Assembly: GCF_014306135.1 (NCBI RefSeq)
Contig: NZ_JACRWD010000008.1
Coordinates: 18,474 to 82,473, forward strand
Origin: Paraclostridium hominis
GTDB lineage: Bacteria; Bacillota; Clostridia; Peptostreptococcales; Peptostreptococcaceae
Direction of reading: 5' to 3'
Length of the DNA stretch: 64,000 nt
Program-made: the position numbers and the translations under genes
The notes under the pieces: model-generated
The model's database searches: none
Told to the model about the DNA's origin: nothing
The model's input: only the letters and a program-made list of their open reading frames with translations
Part shown: one piece after another, positions 8,904-17,229 of the stretch
Numbering within the stretch: position 1 is the stretch's first letter
Layout: every line of letters starts with the position of its first letter

Positions 8904-8933
8904 TTGACAAATTGTATACAAAATAAATAGACT
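8904..8933 (+). promoter_or_regulatory. Possible sigma-A promoter for glmU
   Basis: A perfect TTGACA at 8904-8909 is followed after 18 bases by TAGACT (8928-8933), a weak -10. The -35 match is strong but the -10 is uncertain. Confidence 0.4.
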
Positions 8934-8990
8934 AACATATTATAAAATAGATTACTAAAATAATTAAAAAAGTTGAAATGGAGTGGGTTT

Positions 8991-10361
8991 ATGAATTTTA
9001 AAGCTATAATCCTAGCAGCAGGAAAAGGAACAAGAATGAAGTCAAGTTTACCAAAGGTAGTACACAAAGTGTGTGGAAGAGAAATGGTAAACCATGTTAT
9101 AAATGTATCTAAAAATTCAGGTGTTAGTGAAATAGTTGCAATCTTGGGTCATGAAAGTGAAGTAGTTCAAGGTGTATTACCTGAAGAAACTAAGATAGCT
9201 ATGCAAACTGAACAATTAGGAACAGGTCATGCAGTTATGATGGCTAAAGAACATATATCAGAAAATGATACTATAGTTGTATTATGTGGTGATACTCCTT
9301 TAGTAAATTCAGATACACTAGAAAATTTATTTAAATATCATTTAGATAATGGATATCATGCAACTGTTTTAACAACAAAGGTAGATAACCCAACTGGATA
9401 TGGAAGAATAATAAGAGATGAAAATGAAGATTTATTAAAGATAGTAGAGCAAAAAGATGCTAATGAAGAAGAAAAATTAGTAAATGAAATAAACTCAGGT
9501 ATATACTGTTTCAATGGAAAAAGTTTAAAAGAAGCTTTATCAAAGATAAACAATAATAATGCTCAAGGAGAGTATTATTTAACTGATACAATAGAGATAA
9601 TGAGAGAGAATTCATTAAAAGTTGGAGCATTTAATGGTGCTACAATAGAAGAATTAATGGGTGTTAACTCAAGAGTAGAATTAGCCAAAGCAGAAGAAAT
9701 AATGAGAAGAAAAATAAATACTATGCACATGGTTAATGGTGTAACTATAATAGATGTAAATCACACATATATAGAAGCTGATGTAAAAATAGGAAATGAT
9801 ACAATAATATATCCTGGAGCTATGCTAAAAGGAAACACTGTTATAGGAAGTAATTGTGTTATAGGTATGAATTCATGTATATCAAATTCAACAATAGGTG
9901 ATGATACAGAGGTAGAAAGTTCTACTATAATAGATAGTAAAGTAGGTAATAATACTAAAGTAGGTCCGTATGCATACTTAAGACCAAAAAGTAATATAGG
10001 AAACAATGTTAAAATAGGAGACTTTGTAGAAGTTAAAAACGCGACTATAGAAGATAATTCTAAAGCATCACATCTAACTTACATTGGAGATGCTCATGTA
10101 GGAAAGAATGTTAATATAGGGTGTGGAACTGTATTTGTAAACTACGATGGAAAAAATAAATTTAAATCAGTAGTAAAAGATGGGGCATTTATAGGATCTA
10201 ATTCAAACTTAGTTGCTCCAGTTACAGTAGAAGAAAATGGATATGTTGCGACAGGGTCGACAATAACTCATGATGTACCAGCTGGAGCTTTAGCAGTAGC
10301 TAGAGAAAGACAAGTAGTAAAAGAAGGCTGGGTAGAGAAAAAGAATAAAAAAAATAAATAA
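8991..10361 (+). CDS. glmU: Bifunctional UDP-GlcNAc pyrophosphorylase / glucosamine-1-phosphate N-acetyltransferase
   Basis: Makes UDP-N-acetylglucosamine, the precursor of peptidoglycan and other wall polymers. It is 456 residues from the ATG at 8991, chosen over an upstream in-frame TTG at 8973 because GGAGTGGG lies at the right distance. The N-terminal uridylyltransferase has LAAGKGTRMKS (residues 8-18) and TEQLGTGHAVM. The C-terminal half is a left-handed beta helix of hexapeptide repeats (IGNDTIIYPGAML, IGSNCVIGMN), with the acetyltransferase residues in RPKSNIG and YVNYDG-like segments. Followed by prs. Confidence 0.97.
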   Translation: MNFKAIILAAGKGTRMKSSLPKVVHKVCGREMVNHVINVSKNSGVSEIVAILGHESEVVQGVLPEETKIAMQTEQLGTGHAVMMAKEHISENDTIVVLCGDTPLVNSDTLENLFKYHLDNGYHATVLTTKVDNPTGYGRIIRDENEDLLKIVEQKDANEEEKLVNEINSGIYCFNGKSLKEALSKINNNNAQGEYYLTDTIEIMRENSLKVGAFNGATIEELMGVNSRVELAKAEEIMRRKINTMHMVNGVTIIDVNHTYIEADVKIGNDTIIYPGAMLKGNTVIGSNCVIGMNSCISNSTIGDDTEVESSTIIDSKVGNNTKVGPYAYLRPKSNIGNNVKIGDFVEVKNATIEDNSKASHLTYIGDAHVGKNVNIGCGTVFVNYDGKNKFKSVVKDGAFIGSNSNLVAPVTVEENGYVATGSTITHDVPAGALAVARERQVVKEGWVEKKNKKNK

Positions 10362-10380
10362 TTTTTTAAGTTAGACTTTA

Positions 10381-10414
10381 ACGTAAATATAGCTTTTGGC
10401 TATATTTACGTTTA
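10381..10414 (+). terminator. Strong hairpin between glmU and prs
   Basis: A perfect 13-bp stem (10381-10393 with 10399-10411) has a 5-base loop, but only TTT follows. It could be a weak terminator or an attenuator that sets prs relative to glmU. Confidence 0.6.
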
Positions 10415-10455
10415 AATATAAATATTTTCTTTAACAAAATTTTCGGGAGGTAATT

Positions 10456-11409
10456 ATGAATACTAGCGGAAGCGAAATTAAAATAATTGCAGGAAATGCG
10501 TCGAAAGAGTTAGCTCAAAAAGTAGCTGATTACATAGGTGTACCAATGGCTAAGTGTGAAGTTGGCACATTTAGTGATGGCGAAATATCTGTAAATATAA
10601 GTGAAACAGTAAGAGGATGTGATGTCTTCGTAATACAATCAACTAATAGTCCAGTAAATGATAATTTAATGGAATTATTAATAATGATAGATGCATTAAG
10701 AAGAGCATCTGCAGGAAGAGTAACTGCTGTTATACCATACTATGGATATGCAAGACAAGACAGAAAGGCTAAGGCTAGAGATCCAATCACAGCTAAATTA
10801 GTTGCTAACTTAATAACTGCAGCAGGAGCAGACAGAGTTTTAACAATGGATTTACATGCAGCTCAAATACAAGGATACTTTGATATACCACTAGATCACT
10901 TACAAGGTGGAAAAATATTAGCAGATTATTTCAATACTAAAAACATTGAAGATTTAGTAGTAGTTTCACCTGACTTAGGAAGTGTTACAAGATCTAGAAA
11001 ATTTGCTAATGACTTAAATGGAGATGTTCCAATAGCTATAATAGACAAGAGAAGACCAAAAGCTAACGTATGTGAAGTTATGAACATAATAGGTGAGGTT
11101 GAAGGTAAAAATGTTATATTACTAGATGACATGATAGATACTGCTGGAACAATAGTTAATGCTGCAAATGCTCTTAAAGAGTTTGGTGCTAAAGATGTTT
11201 ATGCATGTTGTACTCATGGAGTTTTATCAGGTCCAGCTATAGAAAGAATAGAGAATTCAGCTATAAGCGAATTAATAGTACTTGATACTATACAACTTCC
11301 TGAAGAAAAGAAGATAGACAAAATAAAAATAAAAACAGTAGCTCCTTTATTTGGAGATGCTATAAAGAAAATATTTGCTAACGAGTCAGTAAGTAAATTA
11401 TTTAACTAA
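10456..11409 (+). CDS. prs: Ribose-phosphate pyrophosphokinase (PRPP synthetase)
   Basis: Makes PRPP from ribose 5-phosphate and ATP, feeding purine, pyrimidine, His, Trp and NAD synthesis. The 317 residues are normal for class I. The sequence shows the ATP/ribose-binding block SPVNDNLMELLIMIDALRRA, the catalytic loop PYYGYARQDRK, DLHAAQIQGYFDIPLDHL, and the PRPP loop LLDDMIDTAGTI. Strong GGGAGG ribosome site. The spoVG-glmU-prs order is conserved in Firmicutes. Confidence 0.98.
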   Translation: MNTSGSEIKIIAGNASKELAQKVADYIGVPMAKCEVGTFSDGEISVNISETVRGCDVFVIQSTNSPVNDNLMELLIMIDALRRASAGRVTAVIPYYGYARQDRKAKARDPITAKLVANLITAAGADRVLTMDLHAAQIQGYFDIPLDHLQGGKILADYFNTKNIEDLVVVSPDLGSVTRSRKFANDLNGDVPIAIIDKRRPKANVCEVMNIIGEVEGKNVILLDDMIDTAGTIVNAANALKEFGAKDVYACCTHGVLSGPAIERIENSAISELIVLDTIQLPEEKKIDKIKIKTVAPLFGDAIKKIFANESVSKLFN

Positions 11410-11420
11410 ATATGCGTGTA

Positions 11421-11453
11421 AAAAAGAGACCTTTTATAGGTCTCTTTTTATTT
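11421..11453 (+). terminator. Intrinsic terminator after prs
   Basis: A 12-bp stem (11421-11432 with 11438-11449) that includes a GAGACC core, with the T-run inside its right arm. It is the last intact element before the decayed pilus region, which begins about ten bases later. Confidence 0.9.
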
Positions 11454-11460
11454 GTATTGC

Positions 11461-12237
11461 TTAGATATAAATATAGATTATGATTTAGAGAACTATGAAT
11501 TACTGAGACAAGCTTTAATGAGAGGATGCTTTGAAAGTAAAAACATAATTTTATGGTTAAATACTAAAGAAGTTATATAAAAGTCAAATAAAATACCTAA
11601 AGGTTATAAAAAGATTTACAAGGTTTTATGAATATAGAAATTAATGAAATAATGTCTTTAGCCATAGATTAGCCAGATATTTTTATATGAAGTTACAACT
11701 GAAGATGAAGAAGGAATTAAATATTTAGAGCTGATATTAGCAGTAATTTATAATAATGAAGTAGATCAGATTATATAAGTTTTAAATTTAAATTAAATAA
11801 TGAAGTTATTGATACTATAGATACATTATATTTAAGTTTTTTAAAGATAATAGTATATATAGGCTATTATGGAACGATAGTTGATATATTGTAGGAAAAG
11901 TTAATGTTTTTATGAATTATTATTCATCTAGAAATTTTGATAAATCAGTAGATAAGATAGTAACTATAGATAAGTTTACTTATAATAAAGACTTGATAAA
12001 TACCTTTAGAGTGGCTTTTTCAAGTGAAATAGTAAAAGGTATTGAGAATCTTTTTGACATATATGTAAGTTATGGTGAAAGGCTTGTTCAAAGAAACAAT
12101 AAGAATGAAAAAGAAAAAGGTAAAGAACAAAAAACAAATTTAGTAACAATAGAATAAATTTCAGGTTCCACAAGAAACGTAGGACAGTTTATATGTGAAT
12201 TTAATTTAAACATGCAAAACTTGAAACTATAAAAAGG
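11461..12237 (+). pseudogene. Decayed pilM-like gene (type IV pilus inner-membrane platform)
   Basis: No intact gene is present. Joining reading frames across several stops gives an actin-like PilM pattern. The readable pieces are NYELLRQALMRGCFES, IILWLNTKEVI, then EDEEGIKYLELILAVIYNNE, and the longest open piece at 11912-12157 with SSEIVKGIENLFDIYVSYGE. A tail reading ISGSTRN follows. The N-terminal part of the gene is missing: the readable sequence starts right after the prs terminator. In C. difficile, prs is followed by pilA1, pilB1, pilC1 and then pilM/N, so a deletion is inferred. The PilM name rests on position and pattern, not on alignment. Confidence 0.6.
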
Positions 12238-12899
12238 ATGAAAATAAATATTAAAAATATAACTATATTAGTTTGATTACTATTAGGATTTATTATCTGT
12301 GGATACTTTATAATTTATTTTGAATTCACCTAGTTTAACAAAGTAAATAATAATTTAAATATTGCAAAATCAAAGCTAATAATGATGAATTATATAATTT
12401 AAAAAAAGAAGTAAGTGATAAAAGTCAAAAGCTATCATATGATATACAAGAGGCAATGTTTTTAGTTGAATTATCTAATATTATGAGCAAAATGGAATAG
12501 AACTTTTAAATTACAATGTTGAATCTTTTGTGAAATACAAAAATTTTTATGTGATTCCAACAACGCTGCAAGTTAGATGAAACTATAGATATATAAGAAA
12601 AATGATGTATTATCTAGAATAATAAAAAATGTTACACAAATTCAAAATTTTAATATGGAAGTATTTATAAAGAATGAATTAAATAATAAGAGTTCTGACA
12701 AACAACAGTTAAACCAAAGATTAAATCCTAAAAAAGAAAATAAACTAAAAGGAAATTTAACAGCTATATTTAAATTTATAATGTATATGTCTCATTGTCT
12801 AATTTAAAAATTGAAACAGAAAATCCAAATAATTGGAATTCAGGTAAATTTGATTCTTTTATTAGTACAACAAACTATATGTATTATATATTAAGTTAA
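12238..12899 (+). pseudogene. Decayed pilN/pilO-like gene
   Basis: Starts with ATG at 12238 (MKINIKNITILV), then an in-frame TGA where a Trp would fit. A hydrophobic stretch (LLLGFIICGYFIIYF) and a coiled-coil-like run in a shifted frame (NNDELYNLKKEVSDKSQKL) follow. This layout of one membrane segment plus coiled coil is that of PilN/PilO platform proteins. Later fragments (LNYNVESFVKYKNFYVIPTT; KENKLKGNLTAIFKF) alternate between frames. There are many stops, mainly TAA. The last open piece ends at 12899 with a TAA that overlaps the following pilin remnant. Confidence 0.55.
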
Positions 12900-13269
12900 A
12901 TAATAAAGGATTTACTTTTATTGAAGTATTAATTTCGCTTTTTATTGTATCTTTAGTTAGTATGGAATTTTGTATGATAGTTAATATGAATAATATAGGA
13001 AATGCTAAAAATAAAAAAGATATACATGCTATTGATATATTAAAAAATGAAACTGAACATTTAACTAAATAAATAAAAGTAGAAAAAATTAAATTACAAT
13101 AAGCTGGTACATATAATTCACCTAAATATAGTTAAATATGAGATATAGAAAATACAAAAATAAGCAATAAGTAAAATATCTTTATTTATACTATATAGAT
13201 ATGGTAGTTAAGTTTATATTAGATTTTAGCAAAAGGGTTGTGAGCATTAAGTACAAAAGTACTTGTTAA
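12896..13269 (+). pseudogene. Decayed type IV pilin-like gene (minor pilin, PilV/PilU position)
   Basis: The prepilin signature is clear: a short leader NNKG followed by FTFIEVLISLFIVSLVS, with cleavage expected after the Gly and Glu at +5. The frame is open from 12896 to a TAA at 13070-13072. Further stops and at least one frameshift follow, then a readable C-terminus in another frame (DMVVKFILDFSKRVVSIKYK) ending at a TAA at 13267-13269. Total length, about 123 codons, fits a single minor pilin. No usable start codon with a ribosome site is seen. One gene's worth of sequence lies where C. difficile has pilV and pilU. Confidence 0.7.
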
Positions 13270-13285
13270 GGAGAGAGTCTAAGAT

Positions 13286-14037
13286 ATGAAAGTCAAGAAT
13301 AAACTAACAAGTAAAAACGACTCTGCAATGATACTAGCTATTAAAATAATAATATTAGCTAGTATCATATTATTATTTTAATACTTTTCAAATAGATTCT
13401 AAGTCAAATTAAGAATACTAAAAATACTCAAAATGTAATAAAGGCTGATTATAATGTCCAAGGAAATATTTAAGAATGAGTATGTGATTTTTTATCAAAA
13501 CAAGTATCTGTAATAATGGGAATCAATCTACTTAAGATTCTGATAATAAATTAAAATATGAAGTGAACCAAAGTATTGTTTATAGAGGATTAACAGATAT
13601 AAAAGCCAATTTATTAGAATTTTAAATTATAAATAAGTAAATACAGATGCCTGATAAGAATTTGAATGAAATTTTAAGGAGTTGTGAATTAAAAGAAAAT
13701 AATCTACCTAGGGCTAAATAACTTATAAAAATACTCATAGAGCAATCTAAAAATAATAATACATTAAATAAATCCAATTTATATGGTATGCATGAAAATA
13801 TTTAATATAAAATTGCCTATGATCAGGATATTTCAACAGATATAAATAACTTAATTTATAAAATAATAATTCAACAAGTGAGTATAAAAGAGGATTTAAG
13901 AGATCAAGAATTTATAAATCAAAATGAAGATAAAGCAGTAAAACATTTAGAAAAAACAACAAATCTTTTAAATAGGGTAAATATATGTTTGGGAAAACAA
14001 ATTACTATAAATAGTAGTTTGAAAAAGGAGAATTTTT
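13286..14037 (+). pseudogene. Decayed pilK-like gene (large minor pilin)
   Basis: Begins with a ribosome site (AAGGAGAGA) and ATG at 13286. The first open piece, MKVKNKLTSKNDSAMILAIK followed by IIILASIILLF, has a basic leader and hydrophobic helix like GspK/PilX-type proteins, then a stop. Downstream pieces include KADYNVQGNI, CDFLSKQVSVIM and LPRAK, ending with a longer readable run before pilT (LRDQEFINQNEDKAVKHLEK). At least ten in-frame stops interrupt it. The position directly before pilT matches pilK in C. difficile; the assignment rests on this synteny. Confidence 0.55.
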
Positions 14038-15099
14038 ATGGGAATTTTTAGTGTGTTAAAAATAGCTGTTGAGTTAGGGGCATCAGATATACATATAACA
14101 ACAGATTGTGAACCCATAGCTAGAACAAAAGGGAAGTTTGTTAAATTATCAGATAAACTACTTACAAAAGAAGATACAAAAGAAATGGTAAAAGAATTGG
14201 CAGGACAAAAAAATTTTGAAAGACTTAAAAAACAAGGAGAGTGTGACTTTTCCGTGGCAATAGAAAATGGAGAGAGATTTAGGGTAAATGCATATAAACA
14301 AAAAGGAAATTATGCAATAGCAATAAGAACAATAACATCTGAAATCCCATCTTTTAAAACATTAGGATTACCAGAAGTAATAAGTAAATTTATCGAAAAA
14401 GAAAAAGGATTAGTATTAGTTACAGGACCTACTGGAAGTGGTAAAAGTACAACTTTAGCAAGCTTAATAGATATAATAAACGAAAAGCAACAAAAACATA
14501 TAATAACTTTGGAAGATCCAATAGAATATGTGCATTATCATAAAACTAGTATAATATCACAAAGAGAAATTGGAAATGATACTGAAAGTTTTAATACGGC
14601 ATTGAAATCGATTCTTCGCCAAGATCCAGATGTGATTCTTATAGGAGAAATGAGGGATCCAGAAACTGTATCTATAGCATTAACTGCAGCTGAGACTGGA
14701 CATTTAGTATTTTCAACTCTACATACTGTAGGTGCTGTCAAAACTATAGATAGAATAGTTGATATGTTTCCTACGGATCAACAGCAACAGATAAAAACTC
14801 AATTATCGACTGTATGTGAAGGTGTAATTTCACAACAACTTATACCTACTATAGATGGAAGAAATAGAGTTGTCGCAGTTGAGGTAATGATTACTACGCC
14901 AGCTATAAGAAACTTAATAAGAGAATCAAAAACATATCAGATACCAAACATGATACAAACGGGTGCAAAACTAGGTATGAAATCAATGGATCAAGAACTT
15001 GTTAATTTATTTAGGCAGGGTAAGATATCAAGGGAAAGTGTATTAAGTAGGTGTAGTGACTTTGAATATACTAATAGATTAATTGGTGGTGTATATTAA
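14038..15099 (+). CDS. pilT: Type IV pilus retraction ATPase PilT
   Basis: Hexameric secretion ATPase that depolymerises type IV pili at the inner face of the membrane. It is intact over 353 residues. ASDIHITTDCEPIAR is the N-terminal PAS-like start, the Walker A motif GPTGSGKST is at 130-138, the Asp box lies around ITLEDPIEY, the Walker B region is DPDVILIGEMRDPET, and the His box is ETGHLVFSTLHT. The retraction-type C-terminal segment AIRNLIRE is retained. Ribosome site AAAAAGGAGA. It ends with its TAA overlapping the ATG of the next gene by one base. All upstream pilus genes are broken, which makes its present job unclear. Confidence 0.95.
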   Translation: MGIFSVLKIAVELGASDIHITTDCEPIARTKGKFVKLSDKLLTKEDTKEMVKELAGQKNFERLKKQGECDFSVAIENGERFRVNAYKQKGNYAIAIRTITSEIPSFKTLGLPEVISKFIEKEKGLVLVTGPTGSGKSTTLASLIDIINEKQQKHIITLEDPIEYVHYHKTSIISQREIGNDTESFNTALKSILRQDPDVILIGEMRDPETVSIALTAAETGHLVFSTLHTVGAVKTIDRIVDMFPTDQQQQIKTQLSTVCEGVISQQLIPTIDGRNRVVAVEVMITTPAIRNLIRESKTYQIPNMIQTGAKLGMKSMDQELVNLFRQGKISRESVLSRCSDFEYTNRLIGGVY

Positions 15100-15878
15100 T
15101 GGACATGTATTTTACAGTACTGGTATTTATAATGGGAGTAATATTTGGGAGTTTTTATAATGTATGCATATATCGTATACCTAATAAGCAATCAATAGTT
15201 AATCCGCCATCGCATTGCTATAGATGTAATACAAGATTAAAGCCCATAGATTTAGTTCCTATTCTTGGTTGGGGTTTCTTAAAAGGAAAATGTAGATATT
15301 GTAAAGAAAAAATATCACCAAGATATACAATAGTAGAAATTATAACTGGAATACTATTTACACTTATATATATAACTTTTGAATATAAATTTATTACAAT
15401 ATATTATATGTTTTTAACATCATTACTTATAATAATTACTTTTATAGATTTAGATTGTTACATAATACCAGATATATTAGTTCTAATAGGAAGCATAACT
15501 GCATTGTTAGTGAATTTTTTAGGGTATGGAATACCGTTTATTGATGCAATAAAGGGATCTATATTTACAGGTGGAGGATTATTAGTACTGACCTTAATCA
15601 TAGAATATATATTAAAGAAAGAAGTAATAGGTGGCGAAGGTATAAAACTATTTGTAATGATAGGGTTATTTCTAGGAACAAAGTTATCGTTACTGACCTT
15701 GTTACTTAGCATATATATTGGAGGAGCATATGGGATAATATTTATAGTTTATAATAAAATAAAAAATAAGAGATTTAATTCTATGATTCCATTTGGACCT
15801 TTCATATCATTAGCAACAGTAATATCGATGTTATATGGTAATCAGATAATAGATTTTTATATAAAAACATTTTTATAA
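15099..15878 (+). CDS. pilD1: Prepilin peptidase / N-methyltransferase (A24) with altered second catalytic motif
   Basis: Membrane aspartic protease that removes prepilin leaders and methylates the new N-terminus. The 259 residues include the N-terminal FGSFYNVCIYRIP, then a zinc-type Cys set (C40, C43, C65, C68) linked to the methylase domain. The first catalytic Asp lies in ITFIDLDCYIIPD (about 114-125). Where the family has GxGD followed by Ile/Val-Lys-Leu, this protein reads GGEGIKL (178-184): the Asp is replaced by Gly and the preceding Gly by Glu. About six further membrane helices. It is translationally coupled to pilT. The symbol follows C. difficile synteny. Confidence 0.85.
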   Translation: MDMYFTVLVFIMGVIFGSFYNVCIYRIPNKQSIVNPPSHCYRCNTRLKPIDLVPILGWGFLKGKCRYCKEKISPRYTIVEIITGILFTLIYITFEYKFITIYYMFLTSLLIIITFIDLDCYIIPDILVLIGSITALLVNFLGYGIPFIDAIKGSIFTGGGLLVLTLIIEYILKKEVIGGEGIKLFVMIGLFLGTKLSLLTLLLSIYIGGAYGIIFIVYNKIKNKRFNSMIPFGPFISLATVISMLYGNQIIDFYIKTFL

Positions 15879-15880
15879 GA

Positions 15881-15918
15881 AATAACCTATGGGCTGTATG
15901 CTTATAGGTTATTATTTT
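15881..15918 (+). terminator. Hairpin between the two prepilin peptidase genes
   Basis: A 10-bp perfect stem (15881-15890 with 15904-15913) with a 13-base loop, followed by ATTTT. Plausible but weak terminator. Confidence 0.5.
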
Positions 15919-15988
15919 AAACTATAATAGGACTATAATTTATTGAGTTTGTTAATAATTTAAATATCCTACTATGAGTATTTAAATT

Positions 15989-16594
15989 ATGATACAAATA
16001 ATATTATTAAGTTTTTTAATGGTACAATTAGTACAATTTTCAATAAAAGAATTATTTGAAATAAAAATAAATGAAGATAAATTTGCAGAAATATTATATA
16101 TAATAACTCCAGTAATAATATTAATGTTATACGTGAAACTAGGTTTTAATGAAGAATTTTTTAGATATTCATTACTAGTGTGTTTTTTAGTGGTAATATC
16201 TATAATAGACTATTATACAATGTATATATACGATATAACTATAATTAGTGGTATAATAATTCAAGGAATTATATTGTTATTGACAAAGGATAATATAATA
16301 TATCATATAATAGGATTAGCATTTGGATTTATTATTCCTTATATAATGGTTAAACTAACAAAAGGTGTAGGCTCAGGAGATATAGGAGTCTATACTTTGT
16401 GTTGTTTTTGTATAGGGATAGAAAAAAGTGTATATATGATACCTATATCTTTTATAATAGGAAGTATTTATGGAGTTTACTTATTATTATTTAAGAAAAA
16501 ATCAAAAAATTCATATATGCCATTTGCACCTTGTATATTTTTAGCAACAACATTCGTAATACTATCACAACAAAACTTTATATTTAATATATGA
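15989..16594 (+). CDS. pilD2: Second prepilin peptidase, protease core only (A24)
   Basis: A shorter A24 aspartic protease of 201 residues, almost entirely hydrophobic helices. It lacks the N-terminal Cys-rich methylase region. Both catalytic Asp motifs are visible: ISIIDYYTMYIYD (Asp 74) and GVGSGDIGVY (Asp 131 in GSGD). It is therefore the opposite of its neighbour, which has the Cys region but a changed GxGD. The ATG has no good ribosome site; a GAG at 15975-15977 is the best candidate. The symbol follows the C. difficile pilT-pilD1-pilD2 order. Other A24 roles (competence-type or unknown substrates) are possible. Confidence 0.8.
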   Translation: MIQIILLSFLMVQLVQFSIKELFEIKINEDKFAEILYIITPVIILMLYVKLGFNEEFFRYSLLVCFLVVISIIDYYTMYIYDITIISGIIIQGIILLLTKDNIIYHIIGLAFGFIIPYIMVKLTKGVGSGDIGVYTLCCFCIGIEKSVYMIPISFIIGSIYGVYLLLFKKKSKNSYMPFAPCIFLATTFVILSQQNFIFNI

Positions 16595-16648
16595 AATTTT
16601 AAAAATTTAATTTATAAGAAATAATAACAAGTAAAGGGAGGAATGAAA

Positions 16649-17209
16649 ATGTACGTAATAGTAGGATTAGGAAATCCAGGTAAACAATACGAGCATACAA
16701 GACATAACGTTGGATTTGATGTTATAGATATTTTGGCAAAGGAATATGGCATAAGCGTAACGAAAATAAAACATAAGGCACTTATAGGTGAAGGTAGAGT
16801 AGGAAATGAAAAAGTTTTACTAGTAAAGCCCCAGACATATATGAATTTAAGTGGAGAAACACTAATAGATATATACAATTATTATAAAGTAGACTCTAAT
16901 AATATAGTTGTCATATATGATGATATAGATTTAGATGTCGGAAAAATAAGAATAAGAAAAAAAGGTAGTGGTGGAACTCATAATGGAATGAGATCTATAT
17001 TAAAGTGCCTAGGAACTAATGAATTTCCAAGAGTAAGAGTTGGGGTATCAAAACCTAGACCAGGACAAGATTTAGCAGATTTTGTTTTATCTAGATTTAG
17101 GAAAGAAGAATCATCAGATATTCAAGATGGATTAGAAAAAGCAGCTAAGTCTGTAGATTGTATAATAAGAGAAAATATAGATTTATCAATGAATAAATAT
17201 AATGGTTAG
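16649..17209 (+). CDS. pth: Peptidyl-tRNA hydrolase
   Basis: Releases tRNA from peptidyl-tRNA that drops off the ribosome. It is 186 residues from the ATG at 16649; an ATG six bases earlier is too close to AGGGAGG (16635-16641). The catalytic features are GLGNPGKQYEHTRHNVGFD, with Asn and His, then PQTYMNLSG and YDDIDLDVGKIRIRKKGSGGTHNGMRS (Asp and second Asn). The following mfd starts 20 bases downstream; pth-mfd is a conserved Firmicute pair. Confidence 0.97.
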   Translation: MYVIVGLGNPGKQYEHTRHNVGFDVIDILAKEYGISVTKIKHKALIGEGRVGNEKVLLVKPQTYMNLSGETLIDIYNYYKVDSNNIVVIYDDIDLDVGKIRIRKKGSGGTHNGMRSILKCLGTNEFPRVRVGVSKPRPGQDLADFVLSRFRKEESSDIQDGLEKAAKSVDCIIRENIDLSMNKYNG

Positions 17210-17229
17210 TTTATAAGGGGGGTTAGAAT

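Noticed and set aside
11912..12157. The 81-codon open frame as a functional small gene.
   Set aside because: It lacks a ribosome site and continues the broken PilM-like reading on both sides.
11450..14037. Many TAA/TAG in readable protein-like sequence could mean an alternative genetic code or readthrough.
   Set aside because: All flanking genes end normally at TAA/TAG and contain none in frame. The region also has frameshifts and missing starts, so pseudogene decay explains it better.
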